Assembly: GCF_023898315.1 (NCBI RefSeq)
Contig: NC_064616.1
Span: 291,303,205 to 291,367,204 of the forward strand
DNA length: 64,000 nucleotides
Reading direction: 5' to 3'
Origin: Schistocerca nitens
Lineage: Eukaryota > Arthropoda > Insecta > Orthoptera > Acrididae
The position numbers and the translations under genes were made by a program. Under the pieces are notes generated by a model. The model was not told the DNA's origin, ran no database searches, and worked only from the letters and a program-made list of their open reading frames with translations. Of the stretch, positions 1 through 11,318 are shown piece by piece; position 1 is the first letter of the stretch, and every line of letters begins with the position of its first letter.

Positions 1-15
1 GCGAGGCAGATCCCC

Positions 16-813
16 TTGGCTCTCCGCCCTCAGGTAAAGGAAGAGCTAGACCGGCTGACAGCCCTAGGGGTAGTTCTTCCCATTTCTTCTAGTGAGTGGG
101 CTTCGCCCCTCGTTATTGTAAGGAAGCCCTCGGGAAAATTACGTCTTTGTGGCGATTTCAAGGCCACCATTAATTCCCAATTGGTGGTGGACACCTATCC
201 TTTGCCTCGTGCTGATGAATTGTTCTCCGCCGTGGCGGGAGGCCAATATTTTTCGAAAATCTATCTTTCGGAGGCTTATCATCAGATACCACTTGATGAG
301 GACTCCAAACGGCTGGCGGTCATAAACACCCCGTTTGGCCTTTACCAATATCAGCGGTTGGCCTTCGGAATATCCAGTGCCCCGGCGATATTCCAGCGTT
401 ATCTTGTGCACGTCACGTCGACAATCCCTCATTGTATTAATTACCTGAATGACATAGTCACAGGCCGCAGCACGAAGGAACACTTGCACAACCTTCGCAC
501 CCTCCTTCTCAAATTCAGGTCTGTGGGCTTGCATTGCAACCTGCATAAGTCAAACTTCTTCCAACCGTCCATTGAGTATGTGGGCTACACCATCTCTCAG
601 CACAGCGTCCAGCCACTAGGAAGTTAGGTCCAAGGTATCGTCGACCTTCCTTGGCCCGCTTCGCTGAAAGAGTTACAAGCTTTTTTAGGCAAGATAGCCT
701 ATTACCACCGCTTCACTCCCAGGGCTTCCACCATAGCCCACCCCCTGCACTGCCTTCTGCGCAAGGGTGTTCCTTTTGATTGGTCGCTTGCATGCGAGCG
801 AGCGTTCAACTCG
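16..813 (+). pseudogene. pol (RT): gypsy reverse transcriptase, inactivated
   Basis: The open frame from 16 runs 203 codons to a TAG at 625-627. The same frame continues after the stop with typical gypsy RT connection sequence (LPWPASLKELQAFLGKIAYY), so the TAG is a nonsense mutation. The fingers and palm blocks are recognisable: LCGDFKATIN (residues 45-54), LSEAYHQIPLD (84-94) and the FGISSAPAIFQR block (117-128). Two of the three catalytic aspartates are changed: the block usually read as K-I-D-L has Tyr at residue 83 (codon 262-264), and the YLDD box reads YLND (residues 143-146). Enzymatic activity is not expected. The N-terminal fingers are cut by the window edge. Confidence 0.93.
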
Positions 814-1320
814 TTGAACGGCCTCCTCACGTCAGTGCCTTGTTTGGCTACTTTTGACCCCCATAAGCCGTTGGTCCTGGCTACAGATGCTTCGCAGTAT
901 GGAGTGGGGGCGGTCCTGGCCCATCGCAACGCAGATGGTTCCGAGCAACCACTGGCGTTTGCGTCTAAAACTCTTAGTCCCGCGCAGGCCCATTACTCCC
1001 AGGTGGAAAAAAGAGGCTTTGGCCATTGTCTACGCTGTTACCAAGTTTCACCCTTTCTTGTATGGCACGAAGTTTCAGTTAATCACTGACCATAAGCCGC
1101 TAATATCGTTATTTGGCCCCGCCTCTCAGATTCCGGATAGGGCGGCCCACAGACTACAGCGCTGGGCCTTGTTCCTCTCTAAGTACCATTATGACATTCA
1201 TTTTCGCCCTAGCGAACAGCATGCCAATGCCGACGCTCTTTCCCGTCTTCCGGTGGGCCCGGATCCTAAGTTCGATCGAGAGGAGATTATGTGCTTTCAT
1301 TTGGATGTGGCATCCCGCCA
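814..1320 (+). pseudogene. pol (RNase H): gypsy RNase H domain, frameshifted
   Basis: This continues the same polyprotein. The RNase H start (VLATDASQYGVGAVL), a glutamate block (ALAIVYAVTKF), LITDHKPLISLF and the end signature HANADALSRLP are all present, with the acidic catalytic residues retained. An extra base in the A run at about 1009-1014 moves the reading frame: the part before it is in the frame of 814, the part after it in the frame of 854. A short linker of about 90 residues then leads to the integrase zinc-binding region. RNase H degrades the RNA strand of the RNA/DNA hybrid during element replication. Confidence 0.9.
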
Positions 1321-1539
1321 AGCGGTTGATGGCTTGCCAATCACTACTTCTAGAGTGGCCAGGGAAACGGCAGCTGACCCGGTTCTCCGGCAAGTAGTTC
1401 GCCTCATTCAGCAGGGGTGGTCATCCCGCCCTCCAGGCCGGGCCTTGGACCCTCTTCGTAATTATTTTATTCTACGAGACCACCTCTCGGTCTTGGAAGG
1501 AGTTCTCCTTCTGGCTACCAACGATACAGCTCCTCGCAT

Positions 1540-2935
1540 GGTTGTTCCTGCCAGTTTACGAAGGGAGGTCCTCACGTTATTACATGCGGGGTACTGGGGT
1601 GTTTCCCGTACTAAAACCTTGGCTTGCAGACATGTGTACTGGCCCGGTATTGACAGAAATTGAGCACTTGGTGGCCGCCTGTTCCCAGTGTGCGAGCCAA
1701 CAGGCATCTCCCAGGGCAGCGTTCTCTTCCTGGCCGCCGGCAACCCAAGCATGGGAACGTGTTCACATCGATTTTGTGGGCCCGTTTCTCAATGGCTTTT
1801 GGCTCATTGTCATTGATGCTTATTCCCAATTCCCATATGTGGTTCGCTGCTCCTCAACCACTTCAGAAGTTGCAATCCAGGCACTAGCAAAAATCTTTTC
1901 TGTGGAAGGTCTGCCAATCACCCTGGTCTCGGACAATGGACCGCAGTTTATTTCGCAGACCTTCCAGGATTTTTGTAGGCGCTTCGGTATTCGGCACATT
2001 TGCTCTCCCCCCTTCCATCCACAGTCGAATAGGGAAGCAGAGCGCATGGTGCGCACATTTAAGACGCAGATGAAAAAGTATGTGCACGAATTTCCTGCGG
2101 AGGAGGCATTGACATTTTTCCTGACGGCATACCGGACCACACCAATGGGCGAACGCAGCCCTGCTGAGCTCCTCCATGGGCGCCAACCTAGGACTCTGCT
2201 GCACCTCCTCCGGCCTGGTCCTCGCCAGTCTTCGCAAAACGGAGTACCTGGCTTTCCACTGGGTATTTCGGTCTGGGCACGTGGGTTTGGTCGCAATCCA
2301 CATTGGATACCGGCGGTGGTCCTGCACCGAAATGGCCGCCAGCTCTATACCTTGCAGGCAGGGGACATGGTGGTACGTCGTCACCAAAATCAGCTACATC
2401 CACGTTTGGGCACCCACCCTCCGACCTCTTGGACAGCGGCTTCCCCATTGCCAGCACCCGTGTTGGTTTCTCGGGGGACGTTACCGCCTCTCCCCGCTGT
2501 GACTCTGCCACATTGCGATGGTTCTCAGCCTTGGCTGCCTCCAGTAGCTCCAGCACCGGCATCGCCATCGTTCGAGATGCCCCAGCGAGAGCCGGCCCCC
2601 CTCCCAGGCCCGGTTTCTCAGGAGGCTGGTTCACCTGTGGTCAGCCCTTCCCCATCGTCCCCGCTACTGGGTCTTGCCCCTCCCGACGTGGCACAGGATC
2701 CGGAGTTAGACAGCTTGTCGCCCGTTCTGTCCTGGGTTCTGGTGGTGGGACGACGGGGGCCTCTTCGTGTGGGTCACTTCCAGCCGTATTTGAAGGTTCC
2801 GGCTCGAGGATTGGCAGATCCCCTCGACTCCAGCCTTCCAATGGATGTGGAGGTCATCGCTCCTGCCCGACGCTCCACCTTCAGACGCAGTGGATCACAG
2901 TGGCTTCATCCCCCGAAGGAGGAAGAGTGCAGTAG
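1540..2935 (+). pseudogene. pol (IN): gypsy integrase with GPY-like and proline-rich C-terminus
   Basis: The HHCC zinc-binding region spans about 1575-1700 and is split by a frameshift near 1658. Its second histidine position appears as Tyr (HAGYWGVSR). The catalytic core keeps D (1770-1772, HIDFVGPF), D (1932-1934, SDNGPQF) and E (2040-2042, in SNREAERMV), with 35 residues between the last two, a D,D-35-E spacing. The invariant glycine before the glutamate region is Arg. The C-terminal part (about 2250-2420) resembles the GPY/chromatin-binding tail, and a proline/serine-rich extension continues to about 2900. The frame runs into the LTR and ends at 3000-3002. A substrate-recognition role is known for the family; this copy looks inactive because upstream pol is broken. 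Confidence 0.9.
2915..2927 (+). promoter_or_regulatory. polypurine tract (plus-strand primer site)
   Basis: A purine run (GAAGGAGGAAGAG) lies directly before the TG that opens the LTR. In LTR elements this tract resists RNase H and primes plus-strand DNA synthesis. Its position immediately 5' of a TG is the main evidence. Confidence 0.65.
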
Positions 2936-3193
2936 CCACCAGAAAGATCGCGGGAGGCGTACATCAGCACGGCGCGTCATGGACGGTATTTACCACAAGT
3001 AGAGTCCCGTCCACCAGAGGGCACGCGAGAATTCGGACGCGAACTCTGCCGGCGTAATAACAACAACAACAACAACAACAACTCAGGCAGCATGGGCCGT
3101 GCCCAGTCAGTTAACATTGAGCATCCTAAGGCACAGTCCCGGTCTACGCCAAGTGAAGTGCAACGTAAACGTGAACAGTGTTATTACAATACA
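2928..3193 (+). repeat. 3' LTR of the gypsy element
   Basis: The 266-bp segment begins TGCAGTAGCC after the polypurine tract and ends TTACAATACA just before sequence shared with the second copy of the local duplication (GGTAGCTGTT...). TG...CA termini fit an LTR. The 5' LTR is not in the window, so the boundaries cannot be confirmed by matching LTRs. It includes an (AAC)8 microsatellite at 3059-3082. Confidence 0.6.
3059..3082 (+). repeat. (AAC)8 microsatellite inside the LTR
   Basis: Eight uninterrupted AAC/CAA trinucleotides. Confidence 0.95.
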
Positions 3194-4763
3194 GGTAGCT
3201 GTTGCATCATCTTTCTCAGTGACCTGAAACACTACTCTCTATGCAAACATATAGAATCATTACTTTCTTTTCATGCAATGGAGAACATTTGATTAAATTA
3301 TCTGTTGGAAACAGTTGAAGCTTGGAGCACTTTTCCACTTGCGCCTCATGCCAGCCCTATAAAACAGGTACATAATATTCTCTCATTCCTTTTCATAATA
3401 CTAGCATACAGTTTGCGTGTGCCGCACCCTTTTTCTAAAATCACAAAATTCCTCCACATATGTAAGATTTTTCCAAATGTGAAAAACTGTTTTGAGGTAC
3501 AACATGGTGATGTATGAATAAACATACATTCTAATTACACTGAGATAAGTTTCAATTGGTAAAATCATATTATACTGCATGAAATACTTTCTGCATTACA
3601 TTATCACTTAAGTACATACCAATAACAAGGAACTTTACCAAATTAAGGAGAAGTATTATTACAAACCAGATAGATGTTGAAAAATTTCAAACACAAGCTA
3701 TAGGAAACCAAAACTGACTTCCAATTTGGAGTGGAGAAATTTGTAAGGACAATAAAGAAACTCAAGTAACTGACAAATATCAAGGATTCCAAGCTAAATG
3801 GACCTTCTGCTCCATAGGACAAGGTGGTCGGCAACACAAAGTGTGGGTTAACTATGCACATGTTAGGCAGTCTGTTTTAAAAATTACAGAATATTGCCCA
3901 CCACAAAACTCTTTCACTGAACAACAGCAATAAATTAAAATAGCTTTAATACTACTAACAGACCGTAAATATGTACAGCTCAGAACATTTACAAATGCTC
4001 CATAAATCAATCTCTAGCCTCACCAAAACATTTCAGTAGAAAACACAAGAAACTGCTTATGGACAGCTCCTCCATGCTGTCCTTCATGGGATGATAAACT
4101 GATGCACTAGAAAGAAATACTGGTCAGGGAACATCATATATTCATTACTGTATTTTAACATGTGACACAACACTTTTCCACCACAAAACTTTTAAAGAAT
4201 TTTGGTGCCTTTCATTCCAGCACCAACAAGTACATTAAAAATTCATTCTTGAGCTATACAAATGACAAAAACATTAGAAATACCTAATAGCTATATCACA
4301 ACATTATTTATGCCGTTGTAACATACTATCTACTCTGTTTTTTGCATTCTTATACTGGACTCGCTTAGCTATTTCATTCTATACATTAATTAGTGGCATA
4401 ACCTATCTCCACTTGCTTTACTTTCATGTGTTTGAAGATGTGAAACTCCAATTTCAGTATTACATCTCAAGCCATCATACTTGGAATAGTGCATAAGCTT
4501 TTCCCATTACAAACAAATAAATACAATATTCAGACTTATGCACTAATTTATTTGTGCCTGGTCCTGTTGTGCTCTTTACTTTTCTCTCCAGACTACACAC
4601 AAAACATAGCATATTTTAAGAATAATCTACTCTCAATATTGATGAAATTTTATCTCAAACATCTGTACAATAATGATGATATTTTACTGACTGGTGTCTG
4701 ATATCAAGCTTTAAGTACTTCATATACTCCTAACTCATAACAAAAGCATATTAACCCAGATAA

Positions 4764-4787
4764 CCCTGACGTCCTTCTGGAAGGACG
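4764..4787 (+). repeat. piggyBac subterminal palindromic motif, left
   Basis: CCCTGACGTCCTTCTGGAAG followed by GACG. The core GTCCTTCTGGAAGGAC is a near-perfect palindrome. Similar copies occur at 5132-5155 (inverted) and 6241-6264 (direct). Confidence 0.85.
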
Positions 4788-5131
4788 GCGTCACTCACTG
4801 TTGAAATTATTTATTTTTGCGAATAATGCATTGTTGCAACTGACTGTGACGCATTGTTATATGAAGTAGGCAGAGTCAGTTGAGCGCTGCGACAGTCAGT
4901 TTGACGATGTCGTTCATAGTGAGTGAGAAACTGTGTCTTGAAGATAAGGCCTATTTTACCATGGACAAACTGACTGACCGGGTCACTGATGTGTATGTAT
5001 ATTTTCTTTCATATTGCATCAATAATTCTGAAACTTGTCATATACTATCTTCCAGAATTACCCGATATTATTTACGGGTTCATATTACGATTGAAAGTTT
5101 TCGTTAATTGTAATTCAATAATGTTTTCAAC

Positions 5132-5155
5132 CATCCTTCCAGAAGGACGTCAGGG
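5132..5155 (-). repeat. piggyBac internal copy of the palindromic motif, inverted
   Basis: This is the reverse complement of the left subterminal motif, including the flanking CCCTGACGT. Only a few positions differ. It lies about 30 bp before the surviving transposase coding region. Confidence 0.8.
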
Positions 5156-5185
5156 TAATATGTTGTCATTTTGTATTCACAGAAA

Positions 5186-6064
5186 ATGATGTACACTGAT
5201 GGAACTTCTGGACATGTTAGAATCAAAGATGAGGAAATACCTAATACTGGCACGTGTCGTAAGGATTATGAAATGAAGGGTATGGGGTACAGCGTGGTAA
5301 TAACTTATGTTGACCTGTTACTTCCACATGTTCCATATCGAATATACTTTGATAACCTCTGTACCAGCGTTGAACTACTACATGACCTAAAATAGAGGGG
5401 CGTGGAATCAACAGGAACAATAAGAGGAAACAGAGGTAAGAATTGTACTCTATCATCTGTAGATAAAATGATAAAAGAAAATAGAGGATCATATGAAGTT
5501 TGTTCTGACTCAGCATCTGGGATTTCCATTGTATGTTGGAATGACAACAATGTTGTTCTGTAGCCACCAACTTTGACAGAGTGCAACTACTACGCTCTGG
5601 AGCAAGATTCTCCAGGGAACAAAAGAAAAGGATTAGCGTGCCTCAACCTAAATTCTTACACTCCTACAGTACTCATATGGGAGGCATAGATCGAGCTGGC
5701 CAAAATGTATCCCTATATAGATGCTCTGTAAGAGGGGAAAAAGTGGTATTTCCTGATCATTGGACATTTTATAGACATTGCAAAGCAAAATGCCTGGGAT
5801 CTTTACACGCACAACGAAGAACCCATAGATCATCTGGCATTTAGTCATCGAATTGTCACTGCAATTCTTGAAAGTAACAAAAGAGACACTACAAGCAGAG
5901 GATGTCCTAGTAAGAGGGCAAAACCAGATTCTAGATTTGATGGAAGGGAACATTAGGTTGCTGAATTACCAACGGACAAGATAACAAAAAGAAGCAGCTG
6001 AAATGTCGAAGTTGCCACAAAAAAATTACTACTATGTGCATAAAATGTGAGGAACCACTTCATG
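5186..6064 (+). pseudogene. piggyBac transposase, C-terminal half, multiply broken
   Basis: Translated blocks in successive frames fit the DDE_Tnp_1_7 domain. IYFDNLCTSVELL (about 5340-5380) carries the second catalytic Asp. It is followed by a TGTxRxNR-like block (about 5400-5440), an RGSYEV...GISIVCWNDNNVV block (about 5485-5560), VPQPKFLHSYSTHMGGID (about 5638-5690), which carries the third catalytic Asp, and an NAWDLY...DHLAF block (about 5790-5840). The cysteine-rich tail C-R-S-C...C-I-K-C...C (6010-6063) fits the C-terminal zinc-binding region. The first catalytic Asp and the N-terminus are absent. At least three frame changes separate the blocks. The reaction in intact relatives is cut-and-paste at TTAA. 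Confidence 0.88.
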
Positions 6065-6240
6065 CTAGTTGCATTTTGTCTTATACTAGTGCATAAAATA
6101 TGTGTATAGGTTATTTTTTGTTTTTTGTATTTATTACCTGTTTTAGCCCTTAATTCAAATTTATGTTTATTTGAAAGTATAAAAACCAAAACAAGTTAAT
6201 TGTGCAATGTCATATACTTTAAAAACTTTTTCCCTTATTG

Positions 6241-6264
6241 TCCTGACATCCTTCTGGAAGGACG
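6241..6264 (+). repeat. piggyBac subterminal palindromic motif, right copy
   Basis: TCCTGACATCCTTCTGGAAG followed by GACG, in the same orientation as the left copy and about 130 bp from the right terminus. Confidence 0.8.
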
Positions 6265-7245
6265 CCCACTTTTGGAAATACTAAATAAAAATAAATACTC
6301 AAAATTGTTTCTACTTTCTTCCTTACAACCTTCTGAATCAAGATATAAGATATAAACCAATTTTGAAAAACAAATAATTCAGGACTATCTGGGTTACATG
6401 ATGGAAAGTACAGGTTAGAATATCAACAACATCATGAAAAAGATGAATTTCTACTCACCATAAAGATGACATGCTGACTTCCTGACTGCCAGTACGAAAA
6501 GACTTGCACACATTTGTTGTCAAGCACCTCCAGGCAGACAAGCTTTGTCACTGCACACAGTTCACATGCCATCTGCAAACAGTATACACAGATTTCATTT
6601 TAGAATTATGTCAATGGTGCTTTTTGTCATTCACACAAACTTAGAAGACAAGGGATCCCAACCTGATTCCTTGACACACTTCATGTTCTATGTCACATAT
6701 TTTTCATCTGAATGAGCCACCATTTGTTACGACCAACACAAAGTGTTTCCTGTTCCTCACATACAGTTTTATCAATTCATATACACATCCATAATTACCA
6801 GGTTCCAAAGCTCTGCTCATAAACTGGTGATAGTGACAGAATGAAACACTTGCTCATGATCCAAGGATGCTCCAGTAACATACTGCATGTTTTCTATTCC
6901 CCTTACTATACTGACTATTAACTATGCTGTAGCTACCAGATTTAAGTAGCTCCTCAACTGTAATGATGAAGCTGAAACAAAAGCAAGCAGAAGAAGACTA
7001 AGCTAAGTGGTCTAAACACATTTGCAGTAATATTATTTCCATATATGTATCTATTATTGCATAAAAACAACTCTTACAAAAATATGCACATATGAGCTCA
7101 ATGTTAAACATAGATCTAAAATGGAGAATTCCCTGTCTTACAATGACTGCATCACTGATAATCTCCGTCAGATATAAAGGGAAGAGTTTTTATGAGAGGT
7201 TGGTTAACTGAGAACGTCAGGCTAACTATGGCATCTACATGAAAG

Positions 7246-7723
7246 AATATCATTATGCACTCATATGATAAGTAACGGTGCTTATGACATACAAAAATGC
7301 TATTCTTCAATCAGTATTTTCATTGATGTTACTGCTATTCTATTAATAAATAACTTCAGAATGAGGCCGGCCATTCATGGTATTATATAGTTTGCAAAAT
7401 TACTAGCATTACTGAGATGTTGACAAGTGTAACACTATAAAAGACTGCTCAGATCTCTCATTGATGCTTGACATTGTCACACAGGTCCTTTTCTAAGTCA
7501 AGTTTGCCACAGTCAGTACTTACAACATCATACACTGATGATGCCACCCACAGTTGGTTCCACAGTCAACAGTTCCTTGTCTATCATTGTATTTGTTGTT
7601 ACTTCAGATGTGTTGGTGTGCCACCAGGCAAGTGGAAACCAGAACAGTGTTACTCATTCAGATATATTGTTATATCTGCTCTGATCTCCAGCTGCACAAT
7701 GACACTGTTCAACAGAAAATGCA
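7246..7723. other. Spacer between the two duplicate copies, no gene seen
   Basis: AT-rich. An open frame of 86 codons (7468-7728) has no recognisable domain and no counterpart in the other copy. I see no RNA gene or transposon signature. Confidence 0.5.
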
Positions 7724-9592
7724 GGTAGCTGTTTCATCATCTTTCTCAGTGACCTGAAACACTACTCTCTATGCAAACTTATAAATTCATTATTTTCTTT
7801 TCATGCAATGGAGAACATTTGATTAAATTATCTGTGGGAAGAGTGTTGCAGCTTGGAGCACTTTTCACACTTGCACCTCATGCCACCCCTATAAAACAGG
7901 TTCATTATATTCTCTCATTCCATTTCATAATACTAGCACACACTTTGCATGTGCTGCACTCTTTTTTCTCAAATCACAAAATTTCTCCACATATGTAAGA
8001 TTTTTCTAAATGTGAGGAACTGTTTTGAGGTACAACATGGTCATGTGTTTCAATTGGTAAAATCTTAGTATATGGCGTGTCATATTTTCTGCATTACATT
8101 ACCACTCCACTAAACAGCAATAATAATTAACTTCACCAAATTAAGAAGAAGTATTATTACAAACCAGATAGATGTCAAAAAATTACAAACACAAGCTATA
8201 GGAAACCAAAACTGACTTCCAATTCGCAGTGGAGAAATTTGTGAGGACACTAAAGAAACTCAATTAACTGACAAATACGCTCCTCCATAGGACAAGGTGA
8301 TCTCAACAGAAAGTGAGAGTTAACTATACACATTTTAGGCAGCTTCTTTTAAAAAATATAGAAATTTGCTCACCACAAAACTCTATCGCTGAACCATAGC
8401 AATATATTCAAAATTGCTTTAATATACCAACTGATTATAAATTTGTACAATTCGTAACATTTATAAATGCTCCACAAATCAATCTATTGCCTCACAAAAA
8501 ACAATTCAGTATTAAACACTAGAAACTCCTTGTGGACAGATCCACAAGTAATATATACAGGCTTATGCACTAATTTATTAGTGCCTAGACTGGTTGTCCT
8601 CTTTACTTTTCTCTGCAGACTACATACAAAACATAGCATAATTTAAGAGTAATCTACTCTCAATATTGATGAAATTTCATCTCAAAAATCTGTACAATAA
8701 TAATGATATTTTACTGACTGAAGGCTGATATCAAACTTTAAATAGTTCATCTACTCATAACTCATAACAACAACATATTATCTGACTGAAAGTACAGGTT
8801 GGAATATCAACAACATCATGAAAAAGATGAATTGCTACTCATCATGAAGATGACATGCTGACTTCCTGACTGCCACAATAAAAAGGACTTGTACATATTT
8901 GTTGTCCAGCATCTCCAGACAGTTCACATACTATCTGCAAACACTATACACAGATTTCATTTTATCATTATGTGAATGGTACTTTTTATCATTCACATAA
9001 ACTTAGAAGACAAGGGATCCTAACCTTATTCCTTGAGACAATTCATGTTTTGCATAACATATTTTGGTCAGAATGAGCCACTATTTCTTAGAACAAACAC
9101 AAAGTGTTTCCTGTTCCTCACATATGGTTTTATCAATTCATATACACATCCATAATTACGAGGTTCCATAGCTCTTTATGTAAACCGGTAATAGTGACAG
9201 AACGAAACACTTACACAAGATCATAGGACTCTTCAGTAACATACATTTCTTTTCCACTTAGACTGACTATTAACTGTGCTGTAGCTACCAAAGTTAAGTA
9301 GCTCCTCAAGTGGCCTGATGAAACTGAAACAAAAGTAAGCAGAAGAAGCCTAAGCTAAGTGGTTTAAACACATTTGCAGTAATATTATTTCCATATATTT
9401 ATCTATTACTGCATAAAAAGACCTCTTACAAAAATATGCACATACGAGCTCAATGTTAAACATAGTTCTATAGTGGAGTACTCCCTGTCTTAGAATGACT
9501 GCATCATTGATATATCTCTGTAAGATATAAAGGGAATAGTTTTTATGAGAGGTTGGTTAATGGAGAACATTAGGCAAACTATGGCATCTGCG
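7724..9592 (+). repeat. Direct segmental duplication, copy 2 (piggyBac-free)
   Basis: This is the paralogue of 3194-7245 described there. It lacks the piggyBac insertion (empty site about 8770-8785) and has an internal deletion near 8560 relative to copy 1. It ends after a shared block reading CTATGGCATCT. Divergence by substitutions and small indels is visible throughout, so the duplication is not recent. Confidence 0.85.
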
Positions 9593-10481
9593 GGAAAAAC
9601 TATGTAATAATAACAAGCAAATGTAACTCTTATACCTTTCTTTTTTGTTACATAGACCTCAAATTATAGCTATCTATCATACTTTAATCCAACAACACTA
9701 AATGACAAATTTTTCAAATTCACTATTACCTGGTAATATAACACAGGATGTTGAATATCCAACACATTGTTTGAATAAAGATGGCACCACACATGCACAT
9801 CTCTCAATCAATAAATAGCTCGGTATTCAACTGATACCACAAGCAAACTTTGTAATAATAAGGCAAAAATTGGCCTCTTTAATTACACATGTAGGTTTGC
9901 TGATAAAGTAATTGAGAATTGCACACAGTCTAAACCAAAGTTTATCGGTGTAACTCATACCTTGCCTTTCCTCTGTATAAGCAGAACATGCACATCATGT
10001 AGACAACTGACTTTTGACAAGTAGAAACATCAATTAGAGAATCACATTCCTAGTAATTGTCAATTTCAGTCTCACACAAGTAAAAAACAACCCCAAAAAT
10101 AATTACTCTCATTGACCTCAGATTCAACTACTTATTCTTTGCAAGGTATGTGATATGAAGCTCCTAACATAGTCAACATAAGACTGCCACACTTGATTGC
10201 AAAGACAAGGTGTAAGCTCCAAACTCAAACGATAAACTGCAGTCTACATGCATTAATGTCATCAATTGTACACCACAGTCCATTACAGTTTTTACACAAA
10301 TGCATCCCGATACTAGTTCTACAAAGTGAAATCTGAGTATTTGATATTTTATTCATGTTTTTGTGTTTGAAACCTTATTGCACAGTACCTCAATCTATAG
10401 AGGTCTTATTTTCCACCAACCACAACAAATCAATCTTAGTACATGTGACTGATATTGATCTAAAAGTGTGTAAGACCTCTT

Positions 10482-11318
10482 GTTGTTGTTGTGGTCTTCA
10501 GTCCTGAGACTGGTTTGATGCAGCTCTCCATGCTACTCTATCCTGTGCAAGCTTCTTCATCTCCCAGTACCTACTGCAACCTACATCCTTCTGAATCTGC
10601 TTAGTGTATTCATCTCTTGGTCTCCCTCTACGATTTTTACCCTCCACACTGCCCTCCAATGCTAAATTTGTGATCCCTTGATGCCTCAAAACATGTCCTA
10701 CCAACCGATCCCTTCTTCTAGTCAAGTTATGCCACAAACTTCTCTTCTCCCCAATTCTATTCAATACCTCCTCATTAGTTACGTGATCTACCCACCTTAT
10801 CTTCAGCATTCTTCTGTAGCACCACATTTCGAAAGCTTCTATTCTCTTCTTGTCCAAACTGGTTATCGTCCATGTTTCACTTCCATACATGGCTACACTC
10901 CATACAAATACTTTCAGAAACGACTTCCTGACACTTAAATCTATACTCGATGTTAACAAATTTCTCTTCTTCAGAAACGATTTCCTTGCCATTGCCAGTC
11001 TACATTTTATATCCTCTCTACTTCGACTATCATCAGTTATTTTACTCCCTAAATAGCAAAACTCCTTTACTACTTTAAGTGTCTCATTTCCTAATCTAAT
11101 CCCCTCAGCATCACCCGATTTAATTTGACTACATTCCATTATCCTCGTTTTGCTATTGTTGATGTTCATCTTATATCCTCCTTTCAAGACACTGTCCATT
11201 CCATTCAACTGCTCTTCCAAGTCCTTTGCTGTCTCCGACAGAATTACAATGTCATCAGCGAACCTCAAAGTTTTTACTTCTTCTCCATGAATTTTAATAC
11301 CTACTGTTACAACATATA
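10482..11318 (-). mobile_element. RTE-type non-LTR retrotransposon, 5'-truncated 3' end
   Basis: Read on the minus strand, the element starts inside the reverse transcriptase at about 11318 and ends in short GTT/CAA repeats at 10482-10493. A 3' simple-repeat tail and 5' truncation are expected of RTE/BovB-like LINEs. From memory the sequence resembles a very abundant acridid repeat. The flanks belong to array unit 1. Confidence 0.88.
10498..11318 (-). pseudogene. RTE reverse transcriptase C-terminal part
   Basis: A 256-codon open frame (11268 to 10498) begins near the catalytic box, MRFADDIVILSETAKDLEEQ, so the FADD residues are intact. It continues through the thumb (FCYLGSKITDDSRSREDIK) and the C-terminal region characteristic of RTE-type pol (MYGSETWTI, FEMWCYRRMLKI, RRGRPRDEY). 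The frame is uninterrupted to its stop, which suggests a younger insertion than the neighbouring array DNA. The upstream RT fingers, palm and endonuclease are missing because of 5' truncation. In intact relatives the enzyme performs target-primed reverse transcription. Confidence 0.9.

Larger units (their letters stand above)
1..3193 (+). mobile_element. Ty3/gypsy LTR retrotransposon, 3' part (5' end outside window)
   Basis: The domain order reverse transcriptase, RNase H, integrase, polypurine tract, LTR is that of a Ty3/gypsy (Metaviridae-type) element read on the plus strand. The 5' LTR, gag and protease lie outside the window. The segment is clearly richer in G+C than the AT-rich DNA after 3194, so its base composition is foreign to its surroundings. 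It carries at least one nonsense codon (625-627), two frameshifts (about 1010 and about 1658) and altered catalytic residues, so this copy cannot be active. The right edge is set where sequence shared with the later duplicate (7724 onward) resumes. Confidence 0.93.
4755..6393 (+). mobile_element. piggyBac-superfamily DNA transposon relic with exact ends
   Basis: The left end is TTAA (4751-4754) followed by CCCAGATAACCCTGAC. The right end is GTCCTGAA... in inverted form, finishing in TCTGGG at 6393 followed by TTAC, a one-base decay of TTAA. The inverted match is CCCAGATAACCCTG against CCCAGATAGTCCTG. The paralogous segment at about 8770-8785 lacks the insert and reads CATATTATCTGACTG, so it serves as an empty site. 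At about 1.64 kb it is shorter than autonomous piggyBac elements, and the N-terminal half of the transposase is missing. TTAA target choice and CCC terminal bases are family hallmarks. Confidence 0.9.
3194..7245 (+). repeat. Direct segmental duplication, copy 1 (interrupted by piggyBac)
   Basis: Excluding the piggyBac at 4755-6393, this AT-rich segment matches 7724-9592 in the same order and orientation. Shared landmarks are TCTCAGTGACCTGAAACACT (3217 and about 7744), the cytosine-poor stretch near 3640-3800 and 8140-8290, AGTACAGGTTRGAATATCAA (6406 and about 8790), and the ATGACATGCTGACTTCCTGA block (6468 and 8849). Copy 1 retains about 400 bp (roughly 4070-4480) that copy 2 lacks. No coding sequence is supported; short hydrophobic open frames occur but are not preserved between copies. 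Confidence 0.85.

Noticed and set aside
2176-2935. Alternative-frame open frames over the integrase tail (2303-2935 plus, 2188-2634 minus)
   Set aside because: GC-rich shadows of the proline-rich integrase C-terminus; no independent domain.
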